From NCBI GenBank assembly GCA_963682055.1, contig OY821742.1:7153816-7217815 (forward strand): DNA of 64,000 bases, written 5' to 3'. The notes below the pieces were generated by a model. It searched no databases. It had not been told where the DNA came from and was given only the letters and a program-made list of their open reading frames with translations. Positions 53,855 to 64,000 of the stretch are shown one piece after another. The stretch is from Primula veris (lineage: Eukaryota; Streptophyta; Magnoliopsida; Ericales; Primulaceae). Position 1 is the stretch's first letter; the number at the start of each line of letters is the position of its first letter. The position numbers were made by a program, and so were the translations under genes.

Positions 53855-55732
53855 GTTACGGCAGTGCTTGGTGAGGTGTCCGTAGTCCTCGTGATAGGCG
53901 CAGAAAAGCTTGGGGTCTCTAAGCTCAGGGGGGTAGCGAGCGGCTCTGGCCGCGAATACCAGCTTTCTCTGCGGATATTCTTGAGGATATCTTCAGCCGA
54001 CAGGTTGAAAGAGTATCTCAATTCGACCAGTTCGAAGCTCTTTTGCTTTTCCCTTCCCTGGAACCGGCCTTGTTGTGACTGCTTGGTTGGTACAGGGTAG
54101 GTGAGCTGGAGCGGCTTATGTTCGTTTGTCGGTGTTGGGTATGCGATCTGGAGCGGTTTGGGCTCGGGTTCTCGTGGTCGCTCTACCCTGCTACGGACCT
54201 CGGGACCTTTGTCCTTTCTGGTCGGTTGGAACGTTTCCCCCTGATTATTCCTAACTCTTTTGCGACCCACCTGTGCCTCTCGGACCGATTCTCTTCTTGG
54301 TAGAGTTCGGTTGAGGACACGCAGTTCGTCGTTTTTATCGGTGAGGTGGGTACAATAGGCTAGCAGGGAATCAGTGGTCGGAAAATTTTTGCCTATGAAC
54401 TTCCTTCTCGCCCAATAGCTATTAGGGATGGAGTTGATAAAGTTCTGGATGGCTATATTACTGGCGTACTGTGGAATCTGGTTTGCTACGTCGATGAAAC
54501 GTATGCAGTAGTCGTTGATCCTTTCATTTGGCATCATCGTCATTTTTAGAAGGGTTTCAATACTAACCTTCTTCTTCCGATGAGCAGCATATCGGGTGGA
54601 GTACGCTCTTAGCAGCTCCGCCCAGTCTCTTATAGAGCCCCGTGGTAAGTTATGGTACCACGACGAAGCCTCTTGGCCCAAACTATTTTTGAAAAACTTG
54701 CACATCATCGCATGGTCATCACTCCACAGCTCCATCTTCGTCTTGTAGTGCCTTAGATGGTCAATGGGACAACTCCTTCCATCATAGAGCCTGAACTCGG
54801 GGATGACGAACCCCACAGGATTGCGGTACCACGTGATCTGTTCGGTAGATGGGGTTTTTTGGCATACGTTCCAAGCCTGTTGGAACGCTTCATCCGTGGC
54901 TTGGTAGGGGGGGTGTATCCCCCTGTTGTGGTGGTGGGCCGTATCCTCCCCCGATCATGTGTTCGGAATATCTATCGTCCTTCGGGTTTCTATCGAGGAC
55001 ATGTTCCGTATACGCGTTTGGGTGGGCGAAGGTCGGAGGGATTGTTATCGGGACGTTGCCCCCTTGATGGGGCACTTCTTGATCTGGTCGCCGGCCCGCC
55101 GCTTCCAAGGCGGCCCTATAGGCGGAATCTTCCGCTTCAGGACGTGTATCTTTGTCTGCGTTGGCAGGTTGAGTACCCGGCAGTCTGATCCCGGCTGCTG
55201 CCATGGCCGTCATACACGCTGCCAGCTGAGCTTGCAGCTGGGCGTTGTTCCTTTCATCAGCTATTGGAACGATGTGTTGTGCTTCCACCGTGGGTGGTGT
55301 AATCATCCTTGGTGGGTGAGTCGGTACTCGGGACAACTGTTCGAGTTCATGACCTTCAGGCATACCAAGCCGGTCAGCTTCGTTCGTTTGTAAACGGGCA
55401 CCAGAGTTGACCGAGGCCGTTGGCAAAAGGACTCTTGAGCTCGGTCCTGCCTGGGATCCGGGTATGCGTCTTCTTGCGCGCCTTAGTACGGGCAAGGCTT
55501 GTTCGTCCTCCGAGGACGTTTGGTATTCTTCGACGATCCCTTCAAGATGTTGGGATTGTTCGATCGGTTGTTCTCGGTGGACATTGGAGGTGTTCGGTTG
55601 GTTTTCGGATTGGATAGCGTCGTATCTATCGCGGATGGTGAGTAGATCGTCGAGGTCTTGTTGGCTAATCTGCACGTGTTGGTTATTGGTTTCTACTATC
55701 TCGGGATGGGTTTCTTCTATATTGGTCACCAT
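53839..55732 (-). pseudogene. Tat gag (broken)
   Basis: The N-terminal frame 55732-54890 begins with an ATG about 57 bp after the primer site. The capsid-like frame 54816-53839 has FRLYDGRSCPIDHLRHYK and FIDVANQIPQYAS, typical of plant retrotransposon gag. The two are separated by a shift at the G7 run 54907-54913. A second shift at the G6 run 53928-53933 throws out the CCHC-type knuckle, which is visible in the next frame. With both runs corrected, gag and pol would be one frame. Confidence 0.85.
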
Positions 55733-55789
55733 TGTCGCTCGTCTGGTAGAGTATTGATATTCGAAGTCTAAGCTAGTTGGGAACTAGAT

Positions 55790-55809
55790 GATTCCCGGAG
55801 ACGGCGCCA
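55790..55809 (-). promoter_or_regulatory. Retrotransposon primer-binding site
   Basis: The minus strand reads TGGCGCCGTCTCCGGGAATC, 2 bp after the 5' LTR. It resembles the complement of the tRNA-Asp 3' end. This fixes the element's orientation. Confidence 0.8.
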
Positions 55810-55811
55810 TT

Positions 55812-56400
55812 TGATAAAGCCATAACTTTGGTCGGTCACGTTAGGCTTTTCAACAATATAATAATGGTAAATCAACAGTAAAGAATGGACATTTCTTGAT
55901 CTTTATTATTGCTCGGATTATTATCCTTATTCGGACTATTACACTTGCTCGGATTGTTACACTTGCTCGGATTAGTACTTCTTTATCACAATTGTGCTCG
56001 ATTTGGCTACTTAATCTCTTATCTTGGTCGTTCTTCTTTCTCTTCGATATTCGGCTCTATCGCTGTTCGGCTTGCTTCTTTTCAGACTAAGTTTTGACTA
56101 GTTTCTCTCTTTTCTCAACTTCTCTCTATATTTTTTGGATAGATTTTCTGGTCCTTTTCTAGGAGGGGTAGTTGGCTATTTATAGGCAACTATGCTTTCT
56201 AGGATGTTGACAAATGTCTCCATCTCAGGGGGTTTTTCAGACATGGGTCCCCAATTGAGTGGGCTTGGTCTTTTGGTAGTAATACCTTATTTTCCTATAA
56301 AAGGCATGTGATGACCCATTTAAGCGTTGTATACCCATTTATAAAGTGGGTTGATTACTACCCGAATAGAATATTCGGGTCTAATTTTTATGTTTTATCA
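55812..56400 (-). repeat. 5' LTR of the Tat element (589 bp)
   Basis: TGATA..ATCA termini, next to the primer site. The minus strand carries a TATA-like motif (RC of 56338-56345). Confidence 0.92.
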
Positions 56401-56405
56401 ATTTT

Positions 56406-56483
56406 ATTTTACTTTTGTTTAATAAAAATACTACAGGCAAACCGAATAATTTGGGAGTCCGGAAATTTGGATTCCGGCTCCCG
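56406..56483. mobile_element. Right part of the split element interrupted by Tat
   Basis: Continuation of 39009-39246, ending before tatataat at 56484-56491. Confidence 0.4.
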
Positions 56484-56658
56484 TATATAATCACGCAATC
56501 CTCCGGCTCCAAGATTTTACTTTGGCAACGTGTTTCACACCTTATTTTCACTAGTCTCTTTAGTCCCTACACACTTTATGAAGCAACTACCTCTACAGTC
56601 TACACTGATAATCTTGCTTTGGCAACATATATGCGTTTCACCCCTTTCTATACACACT

Positions 56659-56665
56659 TTATAAA
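56659..56665 (+). promoter_or_regulatory. TATA box of MATE copy 2
   Basis: ttataaa, 53 bp before the ATG, as in copy 1. Upstream (56500-56650) the ctttggcaac..cactttat block is present twice, an internal duplication not seen in copy 1. Confidence 0.6.
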
Positions 56666-56718
56666 GCCACTATCTCTACACTAATAATTTCACCACAAAA
56701 ACTAACATCATAATATCC

Positions 56719-59700
56719 ATGGGAACTACTAATACTAAAAAAGAAGAAATGCAACAACCTATGCTAGCCCACCACGGCGAGTCGTCGACTCATGACCTGG
56801 AAATAATATTGTGCGACACGAGCAGACCGGTGATGGAGCGTTACAAACGTGCAACATGGATAGAGATGAAGCTGTTAATACACCTAGCTGGTCCGGCGGT
56901 GGTCGTTTACATGATAAATTATGGTATGTCGTTGTCCACGCAAATATTTTCGGGTCATCTTGGGAACCTTGAATTAGCCGCAGCCTCACTTGGTAACAAC
57001 GGGATACAGCTTTTCGCTTACGGCCTCATGGTAGGGCGAATTCATGGTAGTTTAGAATAATTTAGTGTCTCTATTTATTTCAATTTCATTAGGTAAATAG
57101 TAATGGTCCTATAAGACTAATGATTCAAATATTTAGATAGTGTTATTATGATTGATCTATGTTACACTAAAACATGAAAAAATATAACCAATATATATAT
57201 ATATTAGCCATTTGTTGTTGGTTTATGTATACGAAATAAAAATTAATAAATAACAAAAGACTAAAAAGAATAAACAAACAAACAGTGTGATATTTATTAA
57301 TTCAAAATTGAAATTGAAATTACTGATTACAAAACTGTACGGACTGAATCGTAATTAAAAAAAACATTAGTCAGATTATTATTAATTAATAATCTGACGG
57401 ACTGAATTGTAATAAATAGAAACTATCGGACCGGAAAGTATAAACTTAACAGCCGGACTGTTCTGATTGAAAATTAACTTATATGACTGAAATGAAACTA
57501 TTCTAATTAAATAATTGAAATTACAGAACATAAACAATATTTTAAGTAAATTACAGAAAGGTAAAATAGAATTGAAATATTACAGCTAATTACAGCAAAT
57601 TAAAATACTGAAATAAAATTGCGTAATTGAAAACACAGAATATAAATTGCAGAATTGAAAAGACGAGGCGACTGTTAAACAGTCTGATGCCCTTAACCAA
57701 TAGTCGCCCAACCACCTTAATTTTCTGGTTGCTTTGACGCTTCGATCCCAAGGTACAACGTACCGGATGACTCGTCGAAAACTGGCGACGAGTCAAGGTC
57801 GAACTTTTGCTGGATAGTTCTCTCTCTTTCTAGAATGGCTACTATTTATAGACTGAGCTGAAATCTTTACAAGCTTATTAGAATTTTTGGGGACTGTTTT
57901 GTAATTATCCAAAACTTTTAGACTTTCTTGGAACATTCCCACATTCCCCCGAGCCCAAGGCCAAAGCCCAAGACTGAGCGCACACGTGGTGATGCTTTTG
58001 CCTACACACCTAAGATGCTACATATTATTACCATGTATATAAACTATTCAAAATATTTTTTACTTTTTGATGTGGGATAAACATTTGGTGGTCTTTTCAT
58101 CTCTTTATTTTTTCACTCTCTTCCCAAATTCCAGATTTCGTCTCTCCATAGTCTAATTTAGTAGTCAATTTTCATTCATACTCATTCACTGAATAGGTCA
58201 TGCGATATACCGTTTCGAAACTCGTCACACGAGCTACTCAAACAATTTGAGTAGGGAGTCTAAACTTTAAATTATTCACATGAAATTTGACCAAAAACAT
58301 GTTTTTTCCAACATGTGTAATTTTCAGACTGTCAATTTTTTTATTTTATTTTTGAAATGCTGGAAATCACCGATGAAGAGAGATGACCATTGACAAACCA
58401 AAGTTATTATACTAATTCTTCTCGCTTAGTAGTAAGTGTCTGTGTTGAAATGAATGTTCACTTGTTTTGGTGATTAACTTGCAAGTTATAGTTAAAAGTA
58501 TTTGTATTTCTTGTCTTAAATGTTTGATACTCTGGTCTATAAAATATTTAACTTAATTGAGGCATAATATAAATTCTTGGCAACTTTTAATTTTTAAATG
58601 TAATTTTTATGTTAACTTGCATTAGGATGGTGAAATATTAAGGAGATCACAATTGTTGTATGATTTTTAATGTGCTAAATTTTGAAAGAACGAAATCCTA
58701 CTTTAGTATACTAAACTGTAAAATATGAAGAACAAATTGGTGTAAAGAAATTTATCAAACTCGGCTCACGAGCGTTATTATTATTATGTTCAAACTCGGC
58801 TCATTGGTAAATGAACAAGTTCGAGCCGAGTTTTTAACGAGGCGAACACGAACATGTTTCATAAACGATTCGGTTTATTAGTACCCCCAACTTGAAATGA
58901 CAAAAACCATGTGATAGAAAATAAAATAAAAATTGACCAGCTCGTGCTTATTGCTTACCCAAGAGTACGAGGGATGAAGCTAGATGGAGGATGGCAGTAA
59001 TTATAACCCCTTCATATTTTAAAAAAACAACTTTTTATAATATACATTTTTATTTATATTATGAAAATAACGATTTAGTGATGCCCATATTGTCATATAT
59101 TTGGTGCCCAAGTAACTGTGATTTAATCCAAGATGATATATATATTTTTTAAATTAATTCTAGTTACTAAACTGTAAAAGGGCAAGTAGGAACTAATATG
59201 TTTGTCATATATTACATACAATTAATTATATTCGACCTCGTTATAACTTTCTAATGCCTCTGTAACATTAAGTTGCTTAGCCTTAGAACAATATTGTACT
59301 TATGTTATGCCCTATCATATGATATAGTTTTCCAAATACTTGGTGGTTGGTAATACAATGGAAATTCCAATTTTGATACCGAGTAATATCTTCCTTCCAA
59401 CGTAATGAAATAGTAAAATCACATAATTTACAATCAATGGATTCAATGTTTCATTTTTTAGATGAGAAATTTGCACATTTAAATTGTGTTAGATTTTTCA
59501 TAGAGGTTGACGATAGACAAAAACTTCCGCTGAACACAGCTTACAACTTTCATCATATTATGCTCTCGAGAAGAGCAACTTTTCTCAAAATCTCACTCAA
59601 GGGGTATTGAGCTGGAAACTTATTCTAACTTAGGATTCTTATGGTTCCGGAGGATCCGAAAACCAGTAACACAGATTTTTACCCATTTTTCTACCTAAGA

Positions 59701-61977
59701 AACCATATATTAAGTTAGTCAAGACTTTTCGGTCTTACTTACAAAGAAAATTCACAAGCAAGATCAAAGGTTTACAATAAATCCTTAATACAAACTTAGT
59801 AGTCATTTGTCAAGGCGTAAATGTTGCTCACTGCACATATAGTGCTAGACTGTTAGTGTATGCTTAAGTCTAACATCGGTGAACTGTGTATAACCTCTAT
59901 TGGCTTTTGTTGCCGGGAACTAAATCAAAATTTGATTTTCTTTTTTACGTTAATTAACAGCTAGGCATGGGAAGCGCACTCCAAACTTTATGTGGCCAAG
60001 CATATGGTGCACACAAATATGAAATGTTGGGTGTGTATATGCAAAGGTCTTCGATCCTCTTATCAGCAACTGGACTCTTACTTTGTCTAATCTATATATT
60101 TTGCGAGCCCATCCTCATATTTCTAGGCGAATCAGCCGAAATCGCCTCTGCAACTTCCCTTTTTGTATACGGGCTAATCCCCCAAATATTTGCATATGCA
60201 TTGAATTTTCCTATACAAAAATTCCTCCAGGCCCAGAGCATCGTCATGCCAAGTGCATATATATCCGCCGCTACATTGGGCCTACACATACTATTATCAT
60301 GGATTGCAGCATATAAGATTGGGCTTGGTCTTTTGGGCGCATCCCTAGTGTTGAGTTTATCTTGGTGGATCATTGTGGGGGCTCAATTTGTGTATATAGT
60401 GAAAAGTGAAAAGTGCAAGTATACGTGGGTCGGTTTCACCTTAGAGGCTTTTACGGGCTTGCCTGAGTTTTTGAAGCTCTCAGTAGCATCTGCTGTCATG
60501 TTGTGTCTGGAGACATGGTATTTTCAGATACTCGTTTTGTTGGCTGGGATGCTCGAGAATCCTGAGGTGGCGCTTGATTCTCTTTCTATATGGTAAGCAC
60601 ACGCATTCAGATAGAATTATAGAAACATCTATGGGAGAATAGTTTGTTTCTAATTTAATACGAAAATAGAGCAAACCGAAGAATATACATAACTGAAAAA
60701 CAGGTGGACGGAAATAATGAAAAATATAATAGATTCATTCCGGAAATAGGTTACTATTGAATTTACAAGAAAAAAACAGTTTTGTACAGGTACACTAACT
60801 ATCTTGTATATTTTTTTTATTTTTTTTTGTAGCATGTCAGTATCGGGATTGTTCCTCATGATTTCTGCCGGGTTCAGTGCAGCAGCAAGGTCATTCTATT
60901 ATTAAATTATCTTTAATTTTATTATATATGTGCGGCTAAGAGCCTAAGACATCTATTAGCAAGATCTTTTCAGTTTGATTATTAACTAAAGTCAATGTTT
61001 ATCGAATGAATTGCAGTGTGAGAGTAAGCAATGAGCTCGGTGCTGGACACCCAAAGTCAGCTTCATTTTCCGTCTCGGTGGTCACTTCCATTTCATTTCT
61101 CATTTCCGTCGTTTCCGCAATTGTGCTACTAGTTTTGCGCGACGACATAAGCTACGTATTCACTGATGGTGAAATTGTAGCGAATGCAGTCTCTGATCTA
61201 TGTCCACTTCTAGCTCTCACGCTCCTTCTCAACGGTTTCTATCCTGTATTTTCCGGTGTGGCTCTCGGTTGTGGATGGCAATCGTTTGTTGCATACGTGA
61301 ATGTGTGTTGTTATTATATCGTTGGAGTACCGCTTGGTATATTGCTCGGATTTTACTTTAATTATGGAGCTAAGGTAAATTTATTTTAACCTCAAATTGG
61401 TAGGCGGTAGCTATCAAGTTTTGATGTCACTAGTAATTTTTATTTGTTTTGATTTTCCATGCGTGTGTAGGGAATATGGATAGGTATGTTAGGTGGCACG
61501 GTGATGCAAACTCTCATTCTGATGTGGGTCACTTTTCGAGCAGACTGGAACAAAGAGGTAATATAGCGATCGTTTAATTCTCACACTTCGTCTTCCCCTT
61601 CAATTGCTACCTCCTTCGAAATTAGCCATAGGTGATTCTATTAGGGTCATGGCACTAAATACTAAAAACATAAAACCAATATGTGAATGATTCCAGCTAC
61701 AACCTTGTTTTGCAATTTCCTCATTATCGAAGTCTTTGTAACCTTCTAAACTCTTCTGAGTCGACTTTGATAGTAATATTCTTACAAAAGACGGTCATAT
61801 TCATTATCGATTATTTTAGAAAACAAATAAAGTAACCCACTTTCATAACGATCCTAATAAAATATCGTCATTTGTTAACTTATAACAATAATCTCACTTG
61901 ATTTTCAGGTAGAAGCAGCTTTGATAAGAATGGATAAGTGGGACGAGAAAAAGAAACCACTTCTTGTAGGGGACTAA
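56719..61977 (+). CDS. MATE/DETOXIFICATION efflux transporter, copy 2
   Basis: Tandem paralogue of the gene at 18822, with the same six-exon plan: 56719-57030, 59961-60592, 60833-60889, 61017-61374, 61471-61557 and 61909-61977 (504 residues, no stop). Exon lengths match copy 1 except for a 6-nt longer last exon. Differences include MSLS for MSMS in the first membrane segment and ALQTLCGQ for AVETLCGQ, which replaces Glu112 by Gln in a conserved block. The exon 1 donor is atg|gtaggg rather than gtatga. Intron 1 carries a solo LTR. Its distal promoter is separated by the 17-kb retrotransposon. The role is presumably transport of an organic cation or specialised metabolite; substrate unknown. 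Confidence 0.88.
57216..58313. mobile_element. Probable solo LTR in MATE copy 2 intron 1 (1098 bp)
   Basis: It begins TGTTGG and ends CCAACA (perfect 6-bp inverted ends). It is flanked by tttgt (57211-57215) and tgtgt (58314-58318), 4 of 5 identical. Copy 1 has uninterrupted catgtgtaa at this point. It has no coding capacity. Confidence 0.6.
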
Positions 61978-62420
61978 ATTTCAGTATATTCTTGGTTAAT
62001 TACAAGAATATACAAAAACTTATTCAAAAGATTGGGAATTGAGTGAAACAAGGCCAATTGAGAGTGGGTAAAGTGTATTTTCATGCTATTGAATTTGGTA
62101 CTTAAGTTAGATGCCTACAAAAGTATTGATTATTAAAAAAAAAAATGCCTACTAAAGGCAAATGCAGAAAAGTTTGAACAATAGACAGTTTTTTTCTTCT
62201 TATTTTTGTTAACTTTTCTTTCGGATCAATGGTAAATGCAAGTTTTTAAATACACAAAAGAGCCTATTAATAATAAATCACAACCGAACGTCTGTAGTCA
62301 AGTAGCAAAATTCTACTCCAAACACTTCACTTGCTTGTGAAAAAATTGGCTAACTCGTGACTCGATCGTGACTTGTACAATAGCGGATGGAGGTACACGA
62401 ACACGATCCATCAATTGCTC

Positions 62421-62570
62421 GGTTTGATACCATGCATGTTAGAACCTGGAACCCATATATCTTGTCATAAGAAAATAAGGAAGACAAACTCTTGACAACT
62501 TTGGAGATTATCAAGTATATACTCGATGTGAAACAGAACAAGTTCTAATGTTTTAGAGTTCAAGGTTACA
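62421..62570 (-). mobile_element. LTR/primer-site fragment
   Basis: The minus strand reads TGGTATCAAACC at 62432-62421, next to a tgttagaacc end at 62437 that resembles an LTR terminus. No partner LTR or coding part was found, so it is a remnant at most. Confidence 0.35.
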
Positions 62571-63129
62571 AGATATGAATTAAATTTTCTCAACGTTAAC
62601 TTTATGTCTCCTAAAAAAAGAAATTTATATGGCAGTTTCATACAGAGTCAATAAAATATCGTTTTATTTTCTGAATAAAAATACTGTAATGTCATCATAT
62701 ATTCATGGTCCCCTTCATTGATTTAGTTTGTTAATTTTCCTTGAAAATTTAGCAGTTATCGGAGTAAATATGGTATGTCAATCAAAAGAATCTACAGTAT
62801 CTAATCGAAGGCAAAGAAATTGGATAGGATATTGAGATGAAGTTAATAATATATTTTTTACATCTTTGTACTTAAAGCCTCAAATATACAAATCCTGACT
62901 TACTGGTAAGAATTTTTTTCGTCTTTCTATATATAGCATATGTCCATTTAAATTGTTGCTCTTTAATTATTTAGTCAATATTACATCTATATGGTCCGCA
63001 TTACATAGAAGTGCAACACAAAAATCATAATAACATATGATATATTATTCTCTTGAATGCAAATCGAACAAAAAATATTTTAAACATATACTGCTATATT
63101 TCATTTCCTTTTTCGCCTAAACAGTTCCC

Positions 63130-63136
63130 TATATAT
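63130..63136 (+). promoter_or_regulatory. TATA box of the glycosyltransferase
   Basis: tatatat, 75 bp before the ATG. Confidence 0.5.
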
Positions 63137-63211
63137 GTTTGTGCAACCAAACAATTCAATCCATCAAAGTTTTACACGTTATTCATAAACACAAATAGAA
63201 GAAAAAGAAAA

Positions 63212-64000
63212 ATGGAGAAATCACTCAAGGTTCTTATGTTTCCTTGGTTGGCTCATGGCCATATTTCTCCCTTCTTGGAGTTGGCGAAAGCGCTAACTCA
63301 AAGAAACTTTTCGGTTTATTTTTGTTCTACCGCAGTAAACCTCGCATCGATCCAAAAAACTCTAACCAAAATCGAGTATAATAACTCGATAGAGTTAGTC
63401 GAACTGAAGTTAGACACTTCTCCTGATTTTCCACCGGAATATCACACCACAAAAAACCTTCCTCCACAACTCATGCTTACGTTAAAAAAATCGTTGGACA
63501 GTGCTGGCCCTAAATTGTCATCTATTCTCGAAAGTGTTAAACCCGACATCCTTATTTATGACTTTATGCAACCATGGGCTCCTGTCGTTGCTTCGAAGTT
63601 TAACATACCTTCTGTTCCTTTTTTAACATCTAGTGTTGCCATGTCATCTTTAAAGCTATTTTATTACTACAATCCAAGTTTGGAGTATCCATTTTCGAGT
63701 ATTTACCATCACGGTTGTGATTTACCTGCACTGATGGAGAACGTCACGTGTACGAATAAGGAAGATTATGGAGGTAAAGACCGATTCGTGGAGGCTATTG
63801 AGAAGTCTAGTGGCATAATCTTGGTTAAAAGCTCCAAGGAAATTGAAGGAAAGTATGTCAACTTTCTTTCTTCAGTAATTAAGGAGAAGGTTGTTCTTGT
63901 TGGCCCGCTTGTCCAAGGGCCTACAAACGATATTGACGATGGGACACAAATTACTAATTGGTTGGACGAAAAGGAAGCTGGATCCACGGTCTTTGTTTCT
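63212..64000 (+). CDS. Family-1 UDP-glycosyltransferase, UGT94-like, 5' part
   Basis: Open from the ATG at 63212 to the window end (263 codons, no intron), about the N-terminal half to 60% of a usual 450-480 residue enzyme. The start VLMFPWLAHGHISPFLELAK carries the probable catalytic His17 in the GH-I-S-P block. The partner acid is probably Asp117 in YDFMQPWAP. LPPQLMLTLK and the GPLVQGP linker are typical of sugar-sugar glycosyltransferases of the UGT94 type, which extend a sugar already attached to a flavonoid, terpenoid or apocarotenoid. The PSPG sugar-donor box lies beyond the window, so donor and product cannot be judged. A related group such as UGT79 or UGT91 is possible. Confidence 0.88.
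   Translation, partial: MEKSLKVLMFPWLAHGHISPFLELAKALTQRNFSVYFCSTAVNLASIQKTLTKIEYNNSIELVELKLDTSPDFPPEYHTTKNLPPQLMLTLKKSLDSAGPKLSSILESVKPDILIYDFMQPWAPVVASKFNIPSVPFLTSSVAMSSLKLFYYYNPSLEYPFSSIYHHGCDLPALMENVTCTNKEDYGGKDRFVEAIEKSSGIILVKSSKEIEGKYVNFLSSVIKEKVVLVGPLVQGPTNDIDDGTQITNWLDEKEAGSTVFVS

Larger units (their letters stand above)
39247..56400 (-). mobile_element. Ty3/gypsy Tat-lineage LTR retrotransposon, 17.15 kb
   Basis: Complete element with two LTRs beginning TGATA and ending ATCA, flanked by atttt (39242-39246 and 56401-56405). The tRNA primer site lies next to the right-hand LTR, so the sense strand is minus. The order is LTR, gag, protease, RT, RNase H, a second archaeal-type RNase H, integrase, a 10-kb non-gag-pol region, LTR. 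The second RNase H and long extra region mark the Tat lineage. The extra region carries genes on the opposite strand. gag-pol is broken, so the element is not autonomous as assembled. Confidence 0.92.
38205..62314. repeat. Tandem duplication unit 2 (MATE copy 2)
   Basis: Homologous to unit 1. Present only here are the insertion at 39009 (split element plus Tat retrotransposon) and the solo LTR at 57216-58313. A deletion took the left part of the hAT element in intron 1. Confidence 0.8.
61978..63211. other. Intergenic between MATE copy 2 and the glycosyltransferase
   Basis: Homology to unit 1 continues to about 62314. Then comes a retroelement fragment (next entry) and AT-rich sequence. No gene was seen. 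Confidence 0.5.

Noticed and set aside
54757..55757. Plus-strand frames opposite gag
   Set aside because: Shadows of gag; no ATG context, coiled coil or splice signals comparable to the real antisense genes.
62350..62541. 63-residue minus-strand frame
   Set aside because: Overlaps an LTR-like remnant; no recognisable domain.

Overview
The window is nuclear DNA of a flowering plant, most likely an asterid eudicot. The evidence is intron-rich genes with GT/AG borders, a DTX40-like MATE pair, a family-1 glycosyltransferase resembling the UGT94 group, a Tat-lineage Ty3 retrotransposon, a florendovirus-like endogenous pararetrovirus and many small DNA elements. The species cannot be named from sequence alone. 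There are four host gene models: a DHHC palmitoyltransferase (minus, 1705-4021), two tandem MATE/DTX transporters (18822-36246 and 56719-61977, both open across six exons) and the 5' part of a glycosyltransferase (63212 to the window end). A 5'-truncated ABCE/RLI-like pseudogene lies at 7037-11170 and a decayed plastid fragment at about 13790-14230.

Layout: 1-1700 is an AT-rich non-autonomous Mutator-like element; 1.7-4.0 kb DHHC gene; 4.0-7.0 kb MITEs and simple repeats; 7.0-11.2 kb ABCE pseudogene; 11.2-16.8 kb MITEs, plastid insert, Helitron and CACTA-like end; about 16.8-37.5 kb MATE copy 1 unit; about 38.2-62.3 kb MATE copy 2 unit; 63.2 kb onward glycosyltransferase. The two MATE units are a tandem duplication, so each serves as the empty-site control for insertions in the other.

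Two large insertions dominate. In intron 2 of MATE copy 1 sits 12.5 kb of pararetroviral DNA (22506-35047) arranged as two oppositely oriented genomes. Its 5306-bp arms mirror each other without indels (all paired coordinates sum to 57553), the outer ends fall at the viral tRNA-Met primer site, and a 55-bp perfect hairpin lies at the central join. If the MATE pre-mRNA is made, it would carry a very long double-stranded RNA matching the virus. Between the promoter region and the gene of MATE copy 2 sits a 17.15-kb Tat-lineage LTR retrotransposon (39247-56400, sense = minus, TSD atttt). Its gag-pol is broken by frameshifts and a stop. Its 10-kb region beyond pol carries a plus-strand (antisense) set of genes: five short coiled-coil ORFs, each with its own TATA box 52-85 bp upstream of the ATG, followed by an intron-containing gene whose first large exon resembles the 'putative gypsy type transposon' family, and further coiled-coil ORFs.

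The MATE genes and the glycosyltransferase could belong to one specialised-metabolite glycosylation and vacuolar transport neighbourhood; that is inference from adjacency only.
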